From NCBI GenBank assembly GCA_028293405.1, contig JAQGOW010000485.1, positions 1 through 15,437 of the forward strand: DNA of 15,437 bases. The letters run 5' to 3'. This stretch comes from Verrucomicrobiales bacterium (lineage in GTDB: Bacteria > Verrucomicrobiota > Verrucomicrobiia > Limisphaerales > Palsa-1400). Each line of letters starts with the position of its first letter. Within the stretch, counting starts at the first letter, position 1. Of this stretch, positions 7,550 to 15,284 are shown piece after piece. The notes beneath the pieces are model-generated. The model was not told the origin of the DNA, ran no database searches, and saw only the letters and a list, made by a program, of their open reading frames with translations. The position numbers and the translations under genes are program-made.

Positions 7550-8430
7550 GTTTCAACATCATCGGCCTTGGCGAGGTGCTGTGGGACTTATTGCCGTCTG
7601 GCCGTCAACTCGGCGGCGCTCCGGCTAATTTCGCCTGGCACGCCCACGCACTTGGCGCCCGTGCGCAAATTGTTTCTCGCGTCGGCAACGACGATCTCGG
7701 CACTGAAATTCGGCAACGACTCCAACGAATGGAGTTGCCCGATACACTCGTGCAAACGGATCCGTCACATCCCACCGGAACTGTCACTGTTGCGCTCGCG
7801 GCAAATGGCGTTCCGGAATACATCATCCACGAAAGTGTCGCGTGGGATCACATTGCCTCGACTCCAGAAGCGTTCGGAGCCGTGCGCTCGGCTGATGCGA
7901 TCTGTTTCGGCAGTCTCGCTCAACGCACTCGCAGTTCACGCGAATCGATCCAAACTTTAGTTTCGGCCGCGCCTAGTAACGCCCTGCGAATTTTCGATAT
8001 CAACCTTCGCCAACATTATTTCGATCGCGAAACTATCGAGACTTCCTTGAAACTGGCCAACGTCTTGAAACTAAATGACGATGAACTGCCGATCCTCACC
8101 AAACTCTCCAAGGTAGACGGCGCTGTAAAATCGCAAATCGAATTTATCGCGAAGCGATTCGATCTTGGTGTCATCGCGTTAACTCGTGGCGGTAATGGCA
8201 GCTTGCTCTATCACGAAGGCCGTTGGTCGGAACACGGCTCAATCAACGTCGCGGTTGCGGACACGATCGGCGCAGGCGATTCGTTTACCGCCGCTCTTTG
8301 TCTCGGTCTCTTACGCGGACTTGATTTGGACCGCATCAACGCCGCCGCAAATCAAATCGCCGCCTTCGTTTGTAGCGTCTCCGGCGCAACGCCCGAACTC
8401 CCGGCCCACTTGCGCGAACTGCTTAGATAG
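7546..8430 (+). CDS. PfkB-family sugar kinase, probable fructokinase
   Basis: A ribokinase/PfkB-fold kinase of 294 residues. The N-terminal signature GEVLWDLLPSG (9-19) with GGAPANFAWH (23-32) is typical of bacterial fructokinases. DINLRQ (151-156) and DTIGAGDSF (239-247), with Asp245 as catalytic base, complete the fold, and the anion-hole GAGD is intact. It would phosphorylate a free hexose, most likely fructose, in the cytoplasm. Substrate cannot be proved from sequence; other PfkB sugars are possible. The ATG overlaps the queG stop (ATGA), so translation is probably coupled although the functions are unrelated. It ends three bases before the convergent phosphatase stop. Confidence 0.88.
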   Translation: MSFNIIGLGEVLWDLLPSGRQLGGAPANFAWHAHALGARAQIVSRVGNDDLGTEIRQRLQRMELPDTLVQTDPSHPTGTVTVALAANGVPEYIIHESVAWDHIASTPEAFGAVRSADAICFGSLAQRTRSSRESIQTLVSAAPSNALRIFDINLRQHYFDRETIETSLKLANVLKLNDDELPILTKLSKVDGAVKSQIEFIAKRFDLGVIALTRGGNGSLLYHEGRWSEHGSINVAVADTIGAGDSFTAALCLGLLRGLDLDRINAAANQIAAFVCSVSGATPELPAHLRELLR

Positions 8431-8443
8431 AACCTAAGCCTTT
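8421..8443 (+). terminator. Possible weak terminator at the end of the PfkB kinase gene
   Basis: GCTTAG (8421-8426) and CTAAGC (8434-8439) form a six-pair stem with a seven-base loop spanning both converging stop codons, followed by CTTTT on the plus strand. The stem is short and AT-containing, and the T run is only four, so this is a weak call. Confidence 0.25.
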
Positions 8444-9471
8444 TGCCGCTTACCGTTTCCGTTTGCGATAATCGTGTCAGTCTTGCCCGCCTGCGTTCTG
8501 CGGAACGCGTGAAGGCAATCACCAGTCGAGGTGATATACTGAACCTCAAAGCTGTCCGCACCTACGTGGATATGAACGAACCCAGAAATCTTTTGCGCAA
8601 AGCCGCGGCCGCTGCGTTTAATCGGATACAAACTCGCCCCAGCACTTCCTGACACCACGAAATTGTTTTTGTAACCATCGACCTGCAGGTGCTGGAGATT
8701 GTGATCATGCCCGGCCACGTATAGCGAAATGTTGTGCTTGTTCAAAAGCGGACCCCACTCCGCAATCAGCCGTGCGTTGTCATGGTGCACACCCTCGCTA
8801 AATAGCGGGTAGTGGCACACAATCCAGCGCCATTTCGCCGCTGTGTTCTTCGCGATCTCCGCTTCGAGAAATCGTTTCTGATCGATTTTTTCCTTAGGCG
8901 TCAAAGCCCCTTCGAACATGCTGCCGTCCAAGAAAATAACTTTTAGCAAAGGATTGGCTGCATCAGGAAACTCCTCTGCATACCACTTCGCCGGCATTTT
9001 CCAACGCGACGACGGATTATTCTTCGCGTAATCCAACTGCATCTGCGCCTTGGCCGGTCCTTGCTTCGAATCATAGGACGGACCGTAATCGTGGTTACCA
9101 AGACATGCGTAAAACGGGAAATCCAGATGTTCCTTCGAATACATTTCTTCGAAGTGCGGCGCGAATCGCTCCGGCGTGAGCTTACCGTAAAAATTGTCTC
9201 CCATCGCAAAAACACCTGTCAACGGCCGCTCCAATTTTTTCGCGAAGTCCGCCATTTGCGCTGCCACCGCGCGTTGCACGGCGTTGCCACTTCCAAAATC
9301 TCCCATTGCTAAAAAGTCCAGTCCGCCCTCGGGAAACTTTGTCGCCGGTGCTTGAGCCCGCAGCTCGGACGCGCCGGCCAACGCCCATAAACTGGTGCTG
9401 AACAGAATAGTTTTCTTGATGGCATCGCGGCGAGTCATTGTGCGGCTTGGATTCACTGGCGTGGGTTTCAT
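8434..9471 (-). CDS. Tat-exported acid phosphatase of the metallophosphoesterase fold (TRAP/ACP5-like)
   Basis: A 345-residue calcineurin-like phosphoesterase. Starting at ATG 9471, a twin-arginine signal (MTRRDAIKK, Arg14-Arg15, then a hydrophobic stretch ending ASELRAQA) sends it folded across the inner membrane. Metal-binding motifs appear in order: GDFGSG (57-62), GDNFYG (91-96), GNHDYG (125-130), CHYP (219-222) and GHDHNLQH (254-261). The GDNFY and GHDHNLQ wording is that of tartrate-resistant (purple) acid phosphatases, which use a dinuclear iron centre to release phosphate from esters. The frame is open to a GTG at 9579, but that extension would put 36 unlikely residues before the Tat signal. 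The gene is alone, convergent with the kinase and divergent from the TPR gene. Confidence 0.88.
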   Translation of the reverse strand: MKPTPVNPSRTMTRRDAIKKTILFSTSLWALAGASELRAQAPATKFPEGGLDFLAMGDFGSGNAVQRAVAAQMADFAKKLERPLTGVFAMGDNFYGKLTPERFAPHFEEMYSKEHLDFPFYACLGNHDYGPSYDSKQGPAKAQMQLDYAKNNPSSRWKMPAKWYAEEFPDAANPLLKVIFLDGSMFEGALTPKEKIDQKRFLEAEIAKNTAAKWRWIVCHYPLFSEGVHHDNARLIAEWGPLLNKHNISLYVAGHDHNLQHLQVDGYKNNFVVSGSAGASLYPIKRSGRGFAQKISGFVHIHVGADSFEVQYITSTGDCLHAFRRTQAGKTDTIIANGNGKRQKA

Positions 9472-9547
9472 CTGCTTACGTCCGGTAAAATAACCACCGT
9501 GGGTCGCGCACAAAAGCCAATTCGTTTCGTGCAAATAATTTCCCAGT

Positions 9548-9576
9548 TTGCGCATTTTACATTTCGATATTTTAAT
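9548..9576 (+). promoter_or_regulatory. Possible promoter for the TPR protein gene
   Basis: TTGCGC (9548-9553) and TTTAAT (9571-9576) are 17 bases apart in an AT-rich stretch of the intergenic region, with the start codon 26 bases downstream. Spacing is ideal but each hexamer deviates from the sigma70 consensus, and the AT-rich tract makes chance matches likely. Confidence 0.3.
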
Positions 9577-9602
9577 CACCGGCTATCATCCCGCCCACTC
9601 AA

Positions 9603-10091
9603 GTGAAAGATTTAGAGCCGCCCGAAATCCATTTCGTCAACGCCGCCCAAGGCTGGCTTGAACTCAACAATCCCGCCGAAGCTCAGGCTGAACTGGATCA
9701 AGTCACCGATTTCAAATCGCATCTGATCGTCATGGACCTGCAGTGGCGGATTTACGCGGCAATCAAAGCGTGGGAAAAAGCCGTCGACACCGCCGCTGAA
9801 ACCACCACAACACATCCGAACGCGCCCTTTGGTTGGATTCATCTCGCCTACGCGCTGCACGAAATGCAAAAGCCCGCCGAAGCTTACGAAGTGCTCAAAC
9901 CGGTTCTCGACCGATTCCCAAAGGAATGGTTGATGCGCTACAACATGGCGTGTTACGCAGTGCAAATGGGCCGTATAGACGAGGGAAAATCGTGGCTGGC
10001 GCGCGCCAACGAAATCGGCGACAAAAAAGAACTTGCTGAATTATTCGCAACAGATCCGGATTTAGCGCCGTTGCGAAAAGCCTCACGCTAG
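9603..10091 (+). CDS. Small TPR-repeat protein
   Basis: A 162-residue protein made almost wholly of tetratricopeptide-like helix pairs. They cover about residues 11-35 (AAQGWLELNNPAEAQAELDQV), 46-70, 75-105 (GWIHLAYALHEMQKPAEAYE) and 112-140 (YNMACYAVQMGRIDEGKSWL). There is no signal peptide or membrane segment, so it should be a cytoplasmic protein-protein interaction module. The binding partner is unknown. The start is GTG at 9603 with no visible Shine-Dalgarno site. Its last nine bases overlap the end of the convergent DUF1501 gene. The TPR character is clear; the biological role is not. Confidence 0.8.
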   Translation: MKDLEPPEIHFVNAAQGWLELNNPAEAQAELDQVTDFKSHLIVMDLQWRIYAAIKAWEKAVDTAAETTTTHPNAPFGWIHLAYALHEMQKPAEAYEVLKPVLDRFPKEWLMRYNMACYAVQMGRIDEGKSWLARANEIGDKKELAELFATDPDLAPLRKASR

Positions 10092-11531
10092 CAGCGCTTT
10101 GACGACCTGGCCTTCATCCGTCGGTCCAATCAATCGTTGATTCAAACCCAAATACGGGTAACTGAACCGATACGGATCCAGCCCCATCAGGTGCAACACC
10201 GTCGCCTGAAAATCGCGTACCGTAACTTTATCCTGCACAATGTTGTAACCAAACTCGTCCGTCGCACCGTGCACCACGCCCGGCTTGACCCCGCCGCCCG
10301 CCATCCACAACGTGAAACATTTCGGGTGATGGTCGCGCCCTAAAAACGTCGAACCATTGCGCGCCTCATTCATCGGTGTGCGCCCAAATTCCCCGCCCCA
10401 AACCACCAGCGTGTCCTCCAACATTCCGCGCTGTTTCAAATCGGCGATCAGCGCCGCGCTTGCCTGGTCCACTTCCTTGCACTTCATCGGCAACCCGGTC
10501 ACCAAGTCGTTCGACGCAGCCGTCCCGTGCATGTCCCAACCCCAATCGAACAACTGCACAAAGCGCACGCCCTTTTCAACCAAACGCCGCGCCAGCAAAC
10601 AATTATTCGCAAACGATCCCTCACCCGGCTTCGCGCCGTACATTGCACGAATCGATTCCGGCTCCTTCGAAATATCAAAAACATCCGGCACCGTAACCTG
10701 CATCCGATACGCCAATTCATATTGCTCGATGCGCGTGAGCGTTTCCGGATCGCCGTAAAGCTTCGCCTCGACCTCATTCAACTCGCGCAACTTATCCAAG
10801 CTACGCCGACGACTCTCTCGATCCATCCCCGCCGGATTTTCCGAATACAAAATCGGCGCTCCCGACGTGCGACATTGCACGCCTTGATAAACGCTCGGCA
10901 AAAATCCGCTGCCCCAAAGACTTTTGCCGCCCGTCGGATCCGTGCCGCCGCTCAACAAAACAACAAACCCTGGCAAATCCTGGTTCTCGCTCCCGAGCCC
11001 GTACGTCACCCACGAACCCATCGACGCATTACCGGCGCGTTGCGCACCGGTGAACAAAAACAACTCCGCTGGCGAATGATTGAATTGATCCGTCCACATC
11101 GATTTCACCATGCAAATCTCATCCGCCAGTCCCGCCATGTTCGGCACCAAATTACTAAACCACCCGCCGCTCTTTCCGTGTTGCGCAAATTTATGCGGGC
11201 TCCCCAACAACTTCGGCGTCCCCTTGATGAACGCGAACTTCTGTCCGGCGATCAACGACTCCGGGCACGGCTGCATGTTCAACTCGTTCAGCTTCGGTTT
11301 GTAATCGAACAAATCGAGCGAGGGCGGCGCGCCGGACATGTGCAAATAAATGATGCGTTTTGCGCGCGTCGGCATCATCGGATGTTTGACCGCCAAAGGA
11401 GATTTCGTTGCCCCAAACGCGTCGCGCGCCATTAATCCGCCAAGCGCCATGCTGCCGATGCTGAACCCAGCGCGCTGCAAAAATTGTCGGCGCGTCAACG
11501 CGCGGCCGTGGGCAAAATCAAAATTCGTCAT
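10083..11531 (-). CDS. DUF1501 family protein, Tat-exported
   Basis: A 482-residue DUF1501 protein, a family within the alkaline phosphatase/sulfatase superfamily that is abundant in Planctomycetes and Verrucomicrobia. A Tat signal opens it (ALTRRQFLQRAGFSIGS, Arg14-Arg15). Further family marks are HMSGAPPSLDLFDYKP near residue 70, FNHSPAELFLFTG in the first third, and WGGEFGRTP and GRDHHPKCFTLW in the last third; the aspartates and histidines of the latter are candidate metal ligands. No substrate has been firmly established for the family as far as I know. It starts one base after the stop of the cytochrome/DUF1549/DUF1553 gene, the usual partner, so the two form an operon and probably a functional pair in the periplasm. 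The stop overlaps the TPR gene tail by nine bases. Confidence 0.92.
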   Translation of the reverse strand: MTNFDFAHGRALTRRQFLQRAGFSIGSMALGGLMARDAFGATKSPLAVKHPMMPTRAKRIIYLHMSGAPPSLDLFDYKPKLNELNMQPCPESLIAGQKFAFIKGTPKLLGSPHKFAQHGKSGGWFSNLVPNMAGLADEICMVKSMWTDQFNHSPAELFLFTGAQRAGNASMGSWVTYGLGSENQDLPGFVVLLSGGTDPTGGKSLWGSGFLPSVYQGVQCRTSGAPILYSENPAGMDRESRRRSLDKLRELNEVEAKLYGDPETLTRIEQYELAYRMQVTVPDVFDISKEPESIRAMYGAKPGEGSFANNCLLARRLVEKGVRFVQLFDWGWDMHGTAASNDLVTGLPMKCKEVDQASAALIADLKQRGMLEDTLVVWGGEFGRTPMNEARNGSTFLGRDHHPKCFTLWMAGGGVKPGVVHGATDEFGYNIVQDKVTVRDFQATVLHLMGLDPYRFSYPYLGLNQRLIGPTDEGQVVKALLA

Positions 11532-11532
11532 A

Positions 11533-14500
11533 TCAACCCTTCATCAAAACGCCGTCCAGGTTCAAAAGAATATTCGCGACCGTCGTCCACGCGGCCGCTT
11601 CTGCCGGGCTCAATCCTTCGGGCAACGGGCCGAGCGGATTTGTCGAAAGCTTCACCGCTTCATCCTTCGCTTTGGAATAGTGCGCGACTTCCGATTCATA
11701 CAACTCGCACAACGCCGCAACTTCTCGCTTGGTCGGCTGTCGGCAAAGCACCAGCTTCAAACCATATTCCATCCGTTTGGGCAAAGTCGCCGCTTCCACC
11801 TTCGCCAATCGACGGCCAAGCGATTGCGCTGCCTCCACATAAATAGGATCATTCAAAGTCACATACGCCTGCAACGGCGTGTTCGTCGGCAAACGTCGGA
11901 ACGTGCACGTCTCGCGACTCGGCGCGTCGAACGTCGTCATGCTCGGATGCGGAATCGTGCGACGCCAAAAAGTGTAAATGCCGCGACGATATTTATCCTC
12001 ACCCGTGCTCGTCGGGTAAGACCGCTCTCCGTTGAACGCAGCCCGCCAGAGATTGTCCGGTTGCGGTGGATACACGCTGGGACCGCCGATCTTCGGACTC
12101 AACAACCCGCTCAAAGCCAGCGCCTGGTCGCGCACGAACTCCGCGTCGAGTCTCCGTCGCGGCGCGTGCGCCAACAAATAATTGCGCGGATCTTTGGCCA
12201 GCAACTCGGGTGTCACTCGCGAACTTTGTTGATACGTCGCGCTCATCACGAGCGTTTTCAAATATCGTTTGATGTCCCAACCGTTCTCACGCAAGTCCAG
12301 CGCCAACCAATCCAACAATTCCGGATGCGTCGGCTTCGTGCCTTGCGTGCCGAAATCCTCTTCCGTTTCCACAATGCCGCGTCCGAAAATCTGTCCCCAA
12401 AACCGATTCGCAATCACCCGCGCCGTCAGCGGATTCTCCGGACTCATCAACCACTTGGCTGCGCCTAACCGATTCGTCGGCGCACCAGCCGGCCATGGAT
12501 TAAACGCCGACAACACCCCCGCCGAAACTTCATCACCCGGCGCAAGATAACTTCCCTTAAACAACACATGACTGACGCGCCGCTCCTTCGTCGGCAACTC
12601 CTGCATCACCGGCACCTCCACCGGTTTAATCGCATCACGCCCCGCCTTGAGCGCCGCGATCGCTTTCACCTGTTCACTGATCGAGCGCACGAACGGTCGG
12701 AACCATTTCGCCAACTCATCCTTCTGTTCAGCCGTGCGTTTCTCAGCACTGATCGCCAAAACCACTTCGAGCTTTTCCGGCACAACAATCACCGGCGTCG
12801 CCGCTGTCGTCCCGGAAATCCGGAACCGCCCAATCGTTTGTTTCTTCCCGTATTGCTGAACCAATTTGACCTTCACCTCACCCACCGGCAAACGCTCGGC
12901 AAATTCAAAAACCGCACTCTGATGTTTGTTCGTGCTGCCATCGACCGACCAACCCTTCCTCGGCTTTGACCCCTCCTCAATCGCATCAGCCACGCTATAC
13001 TTCATTTCCGTAAACGTAGCAGTTGCACGCGCAATCTTCACTGCCTTCCCGTTCACCGACACCTCAAAATGGTTTAGCAAAAAGTTGCCCGTCGCATTCC
13101 GCCCTGGCCCTTTCGCGGGGAGACTGTCATCCGCTAAAACTTCCAAACGCAACGCCGAAACATTCGAAACCGCCGACCGATATGTCACCTCATAATTGTC
13201 CTTCATCGGCGCCGCATTCGTCGCGAGCAACGAATTATCAGAAAGCTTTTTGAATCCATCGTGCGAGTCCGAGTCAAACTTCACCGGTTCCCAAACCGTC
13301 CACATATTCGAGTCCGGTCGTTCCTTCTCCCACTTTGCCAATTCCGCGAGAATCTCTGGCGTCGCGCCTTCAATCGCTCGTTCCTTTGCGGCAATTTGCA
13401 CGTCGAACTCCTGAATTTTCTTCCGCTCCGCCGGTTTATAAAGCGGCAACGTCGGTCGCTCATCCGGCTTATCGCTGTCGGCGGTCTGATTAAAAATCGC
13501 GAAAAACTGGTAATACTCCTTTTGCGAAATCGGATCGAACTTGTGCGTGTGACACTGCGCACAACCCATCGACAGCCCCATCCACGCCTGCACCGTCACA
13601 TCGCAACGATCCTTCACCGCCGCCACGCGCCACTCCTCGTCCTCCGTGCCGCCTTCCGTGTTCGTCATCGTGTTGCGATGAAACGCCGTCGCCACCTTTT
13701 CGTCCTCTGTCGAATTCTCCATCAAATCCCCCGCGAGCTGTTCCATCGTGAACTCATCAAACCGCATATTGCTGTTGAACGCCTTAATCACCCAATCGCG
13801 ATACGGCCAGATATTCAGCCGCAACGGATCCGACCCATACCCCGCCGAGTCCGCATACCGCGCTATATCCAACCACATCCGCGCCCAACGCTCTCCATAC
13901 CGCGGCGACGCCAACAACCGGTCCACCACCTTTTCATAAGCGTTCGTGGACTTATCCTTGAGAAACGCCTCCAAGTCAGAAGCAGTCGGTGGCAACCCTG
14001 TTAAATCCAGCGAAACCCGCCGCAACAAAATTGACTTCTCCGCTGGGGCCGACGGCTTCAACCCTTCCTTTTCGAGCCGCGCCAAAACAAATCGGTCAAT
14101 ATCATTCCGCGCCCACTTCCTATTCTTCACCTTCGGAACCGTCGGACGTACGGGCGCAACAAAGGACCAATGCTTCTGATACGACGCCCCCTGCTCGATC
14201 CACTTCTTCAAAACCGCCGCCTCGCGCGCATCGACCTTCTTGCCTTCTTTAGTCGGCGGCATCACCTCGTCCGGATCCGTGCTCGTGATCCTTTTTAGCA
14301 ACTCGCTTTTGGAAACATCCCCGGGTCGAATCGCAAACACCCCATCCTTTCGTTCCTTGACTGCCTCCTCCCGCACATCCAACCGCAACTTCGCCTTGCG
14401 CGAATGCTCATCCTGACCGTGGCAATGAAAACACTTTGCAGAAATGATCGGCAATACCTGCTTCGAAAAATCCACCCCTTCCTTCTCCGCCGCGAACGCC

Positions 14501-14565
14501 GCCAAGGGCAACAACACCACCAGCGCAGCCGCTTTGGCAGAGGAAATGAAAGGCAAACGGATCAT
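11533..14565 (-). CDS. Planctomycete-type cytochrome protein (PSCyt1-DUF1549-DUF1553)
   Basis: A 1010-residue secreted protein. An N-terminal signal peptide (MIRLPFISSAKAAAL, ending near AAFAA) precedes a c-type heme domain with CFHCHG (45-50; Cys45, Cys48, His49) and VMPP (101-104), whose methionine is the probable second heme ligand. DUF1549 (PSCyt2) spans about 150-360, with DLTGLPPT (187-194), GERWARMWLDIARYADS (224-240) and a second CxxCH, CAQCHTHKFDP (335-345). The middle (about 430-590) is beta-rich and could be a ligand-binding insert. DUF1553 (PSD1) fills about 690-960 (NPLTARVIANRFWGQIFGRG). Two CxxCH motifs suggest one or two hemes and a periplasmic redox role, often proposed in polysaccharide or sulfated glycan breakdown, but the reaction is unknown. 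It heads the two-gene operon with DUF1501. Confidence 0.93.
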   Translation of the reverse strand: MIRLPFISSAKAAALVVLLPLAAFAAEKEGVDFSKQVLPIISAKCFHCHGQDEHSRKAKLRLDVREEAVKERKDGVFAIRPGDVSKSELLKRITSTDPDEVMPPTKEGKKVDAREAAVLKKWIEQGASYQKHWSFVAPVRPTVPKVKNRKWARNDIDRFVLARLEKEGLKPSAPAEKSILLRRVSLDLTGLPPTASDLEAFLKDKSTNAYEKVVDRLLASPRYGERWARMWLDIARYADSAGYGSDPLRLNIWPYRDWVIKAFNSNMRFDEFTMEQLAGDLMENSTEDEKVATAFHRNTMTNTEGGTEDEEWRVAAVKDRCDVTVQAWMGLSMGCAQCHTHKFDPISQKEYYQFFAIFNQTADSDKPDERPTLPLYKPAERKKIQEFDVQIAAKERAIEGATPEILAELAKWEKERPDSNMWTVWEPVKFDSDSHDGFKKLSDNSLLATNAAPMKDNYEVTYRSAVSNVSALRLEVLADDSLPAKGPGRNATGNFLLNHFEVSVNGKAVKIARATATFTEMKYSVADAIEEGSKPRKGWSVDGSTNKHQSAVFEFAERLPVGEVKVKLVQQYGKKQTIGRFRISGTTAATPVIVVPEKLEVVLAISAEKRTAEQKDELAKWFRPFVRSISEQVKAIAALKAGRDAIKPVEVPVMQELPTKERRVSHVLFKGSYLAPGDEVSAGVLSAFNPWPAGAPTNRLGAAKWLMSPENPLTARVIANRFWGQIFGRGIVETEEDFGTQGTKPTHPELLDWLALDLRENGWDIKRYLKTLVMSATYQQSSRVTPELLAKDPRNYLLAHAPRRRLDAEFVRDQALALSGLLSPKIGGPSVYPPQPDNLWRAAFNGERSYPTSTGEDKYRRGIYTFWRRTIPHPSMTTFDAPSRETCTFRRLPTNTPLQAYVTLNDPIYVEAAQSLGRRLAKVEAATLPKRMEYGLKLVLCRQPTKREVAALCELYESEVAHYSKAKDEAVKLSTNPLGPLPEGLSPAEAAAWTTVANILLNLDGVLMKG

Positions 14566-14619
14566 GAAAAAGTTTAGACAGGTTTAACGAGACCAAGGTT
14601 TCAACGGATGAGTCGTCCA

Positions 14620-14625
14620 ATTATA
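14620..14625 (-). promoter_or_regulatory. -10 box (perfect TATAAT) for the cytochrome/DUF1501 operon
   Basis: TATAAT on the minus strand, 14625-14620, matches the sigma70 -10 consensus exactly and lies 54 bases before the ATG at 14565. A -35 box at the right distance is poor (TGGTGT with a 16-base spacer). Transcription would leave a leader of about 48 bases with no evident Shine-Dalgarno site. Confidence 0.45.
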
Positions 14626-14660
14626 AAAGCCAGTTAAAATAACACCAGCACATTGGTACG

Positions 14661-14690
14661 CAGGGAGCGCGGCCTTCAGCCGCTTCCCTG
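14661..14690. repeat. Strong GC palindrome, REP-like hairpin
   Basis: A 30-base inverted repeat. CAGGGA (14661-14666) pairs with TCCCTG (14685-14690), GCGGC pairs with GCCGC around the loop CTTCA, and a small internal mismatch separates the two stems (GC against T). There is no T run after it on either strand; six T's lie before it on the minus strand. It therefore does not look like a standard intrinsic terminator. It could be a dispersed palindromic element, an operator just upstream of the -35 region, or a terminator of the gene at 14781 that works without a U tract. Only one copy is present in the window. Confidence 0.6.
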
Positions 14691-14780
14691 TGAAAAAATC
14701 CGCATTTAAGCAGTTGTCTGCCAATGCTCCAAAACGTCCGCCCGTTCAAGCGTTCACAACGTTGCACGCTCTCGTTTTCG

Positions 14781-15284
14781 TCACTCGGGGGATGCCGGGG
14801 GTGGCGGGGGTTGCGGGAACGGAGGAATCAGGCCATTAAACTCATACGCGCCGATATCTGTCCCATCTCCACCATTTGGCCTTCCTGCCACGACAACATT
14901 GACCGTTCTCGGCTGGCCGCGTTGATCCGTTCGAACGCCAAAACTGTTTCCTTTGTCGATCAGCATGCTCGAGCCGAACAAAGCATGCGTTGCCGTTGGG
15001 CCGCCGTTCATCGCCAACCGGCCAATTGCCAATCGGTACGCCAACACCGGGTTTTCCGTTGAGCCAATAGTGTCTGAATTCAAACCATTGGTGATGCCGT
15101 AGGATCCATCACCGAACAAAATGAAATTGAAACCCAGGGTCGTGAACGATCCCGACGCATCCATTCCAATCCCACGACTCCCCGCCACCCCATTCGACGA
15201 AATAATCGTATACTCAGTGCCATCAAAAACATAAACCTGTCCCGCCCCGGCAACGCCACCATTCCCGTCATGGTTATACGCCAT
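14781..15284 (-). CDS. Choice-of-anchor Q domain protein, C-terminal part
   Basis: From ATG at 15284 this frame gives 167 residues. It has the conserved end of choice-of-anchor Q proteins: a beta-helix-type segment (SFTTLGFNFILFGDG), PVLAYRLAIGRLAMNGGPTA, DKGNSFGVRTDQRGQPR (about residues 110-126) and GTDIGAYEF (140-148). A proline-rich tail follows (PPFPQPPPPPASPE). Such proteins are long secreted or surface-attached repeat proteins in which this block is the C-terminus. Standing alone it has no signal peptide, so it is unlikely to be an independent gene. The upstream 50 codons continue in the same frame with matching glycine-rich repeat sequence but are separated by one TAG at 15287-15285. 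It is therefore best viewed as the tail of an interrupted gene whose start lies beyond the window. If translated from the ATG, the product would stay in the cytoplasm. Confidence 0.75.
   Translation of the reverse strand: MAYNHDGNGGVAGAGQVYVFDGTEYTIISSNGVAGSRGIGMDASGSFTTLGFNFILFGDGSYGITNGLNSDTIGSTENPVLAYRLAIGRLAMNGGPTATHALFGSSMLIDKGNSFGVRTDQRGQPRTVNVVVAGRPNGGDGTDIGAYEFNGLIPPFPQPPPPPASPE

Larger units (their letters stand above)
14566..14780. other. Intergenic spacer upstream of the cytochrome/DUF1501 operon
   Basis: The longest non-coding stretch in the window at 215 bases. It contains the TATAAT box and the GC palindrome, listed separately. The rest (14691-14780), just downstream of the choice-of-anchor Q stop, shows no gene, no clear terminator and no RNA motif that I recognise. 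Confidence 0.7.

Noticed and set aside
10527..11435. A 302-codon open frame on the plus strand, opposite the DUF1501 gene
   Set aside because: It is arginine-rich with low-complexity wording typical of an antisense shadow of a GC-rich gene, and the minus-strand DUF1501 protein has clear family motifs throughout.
11350..12468. A 372-codon open frame on the plus strand across the DUF1501/cytochrome junction
   Set aside because: Its composition is highly arginine- and histidine-rich, it shows no domain, and it lies entirely opposite two well-supported genes.
13261..14004. A 247-codon plus-strand open frame opposite the cytochrome gene
   Set aside because: It is arginine-rich shadow sequence with no motif or start signal.
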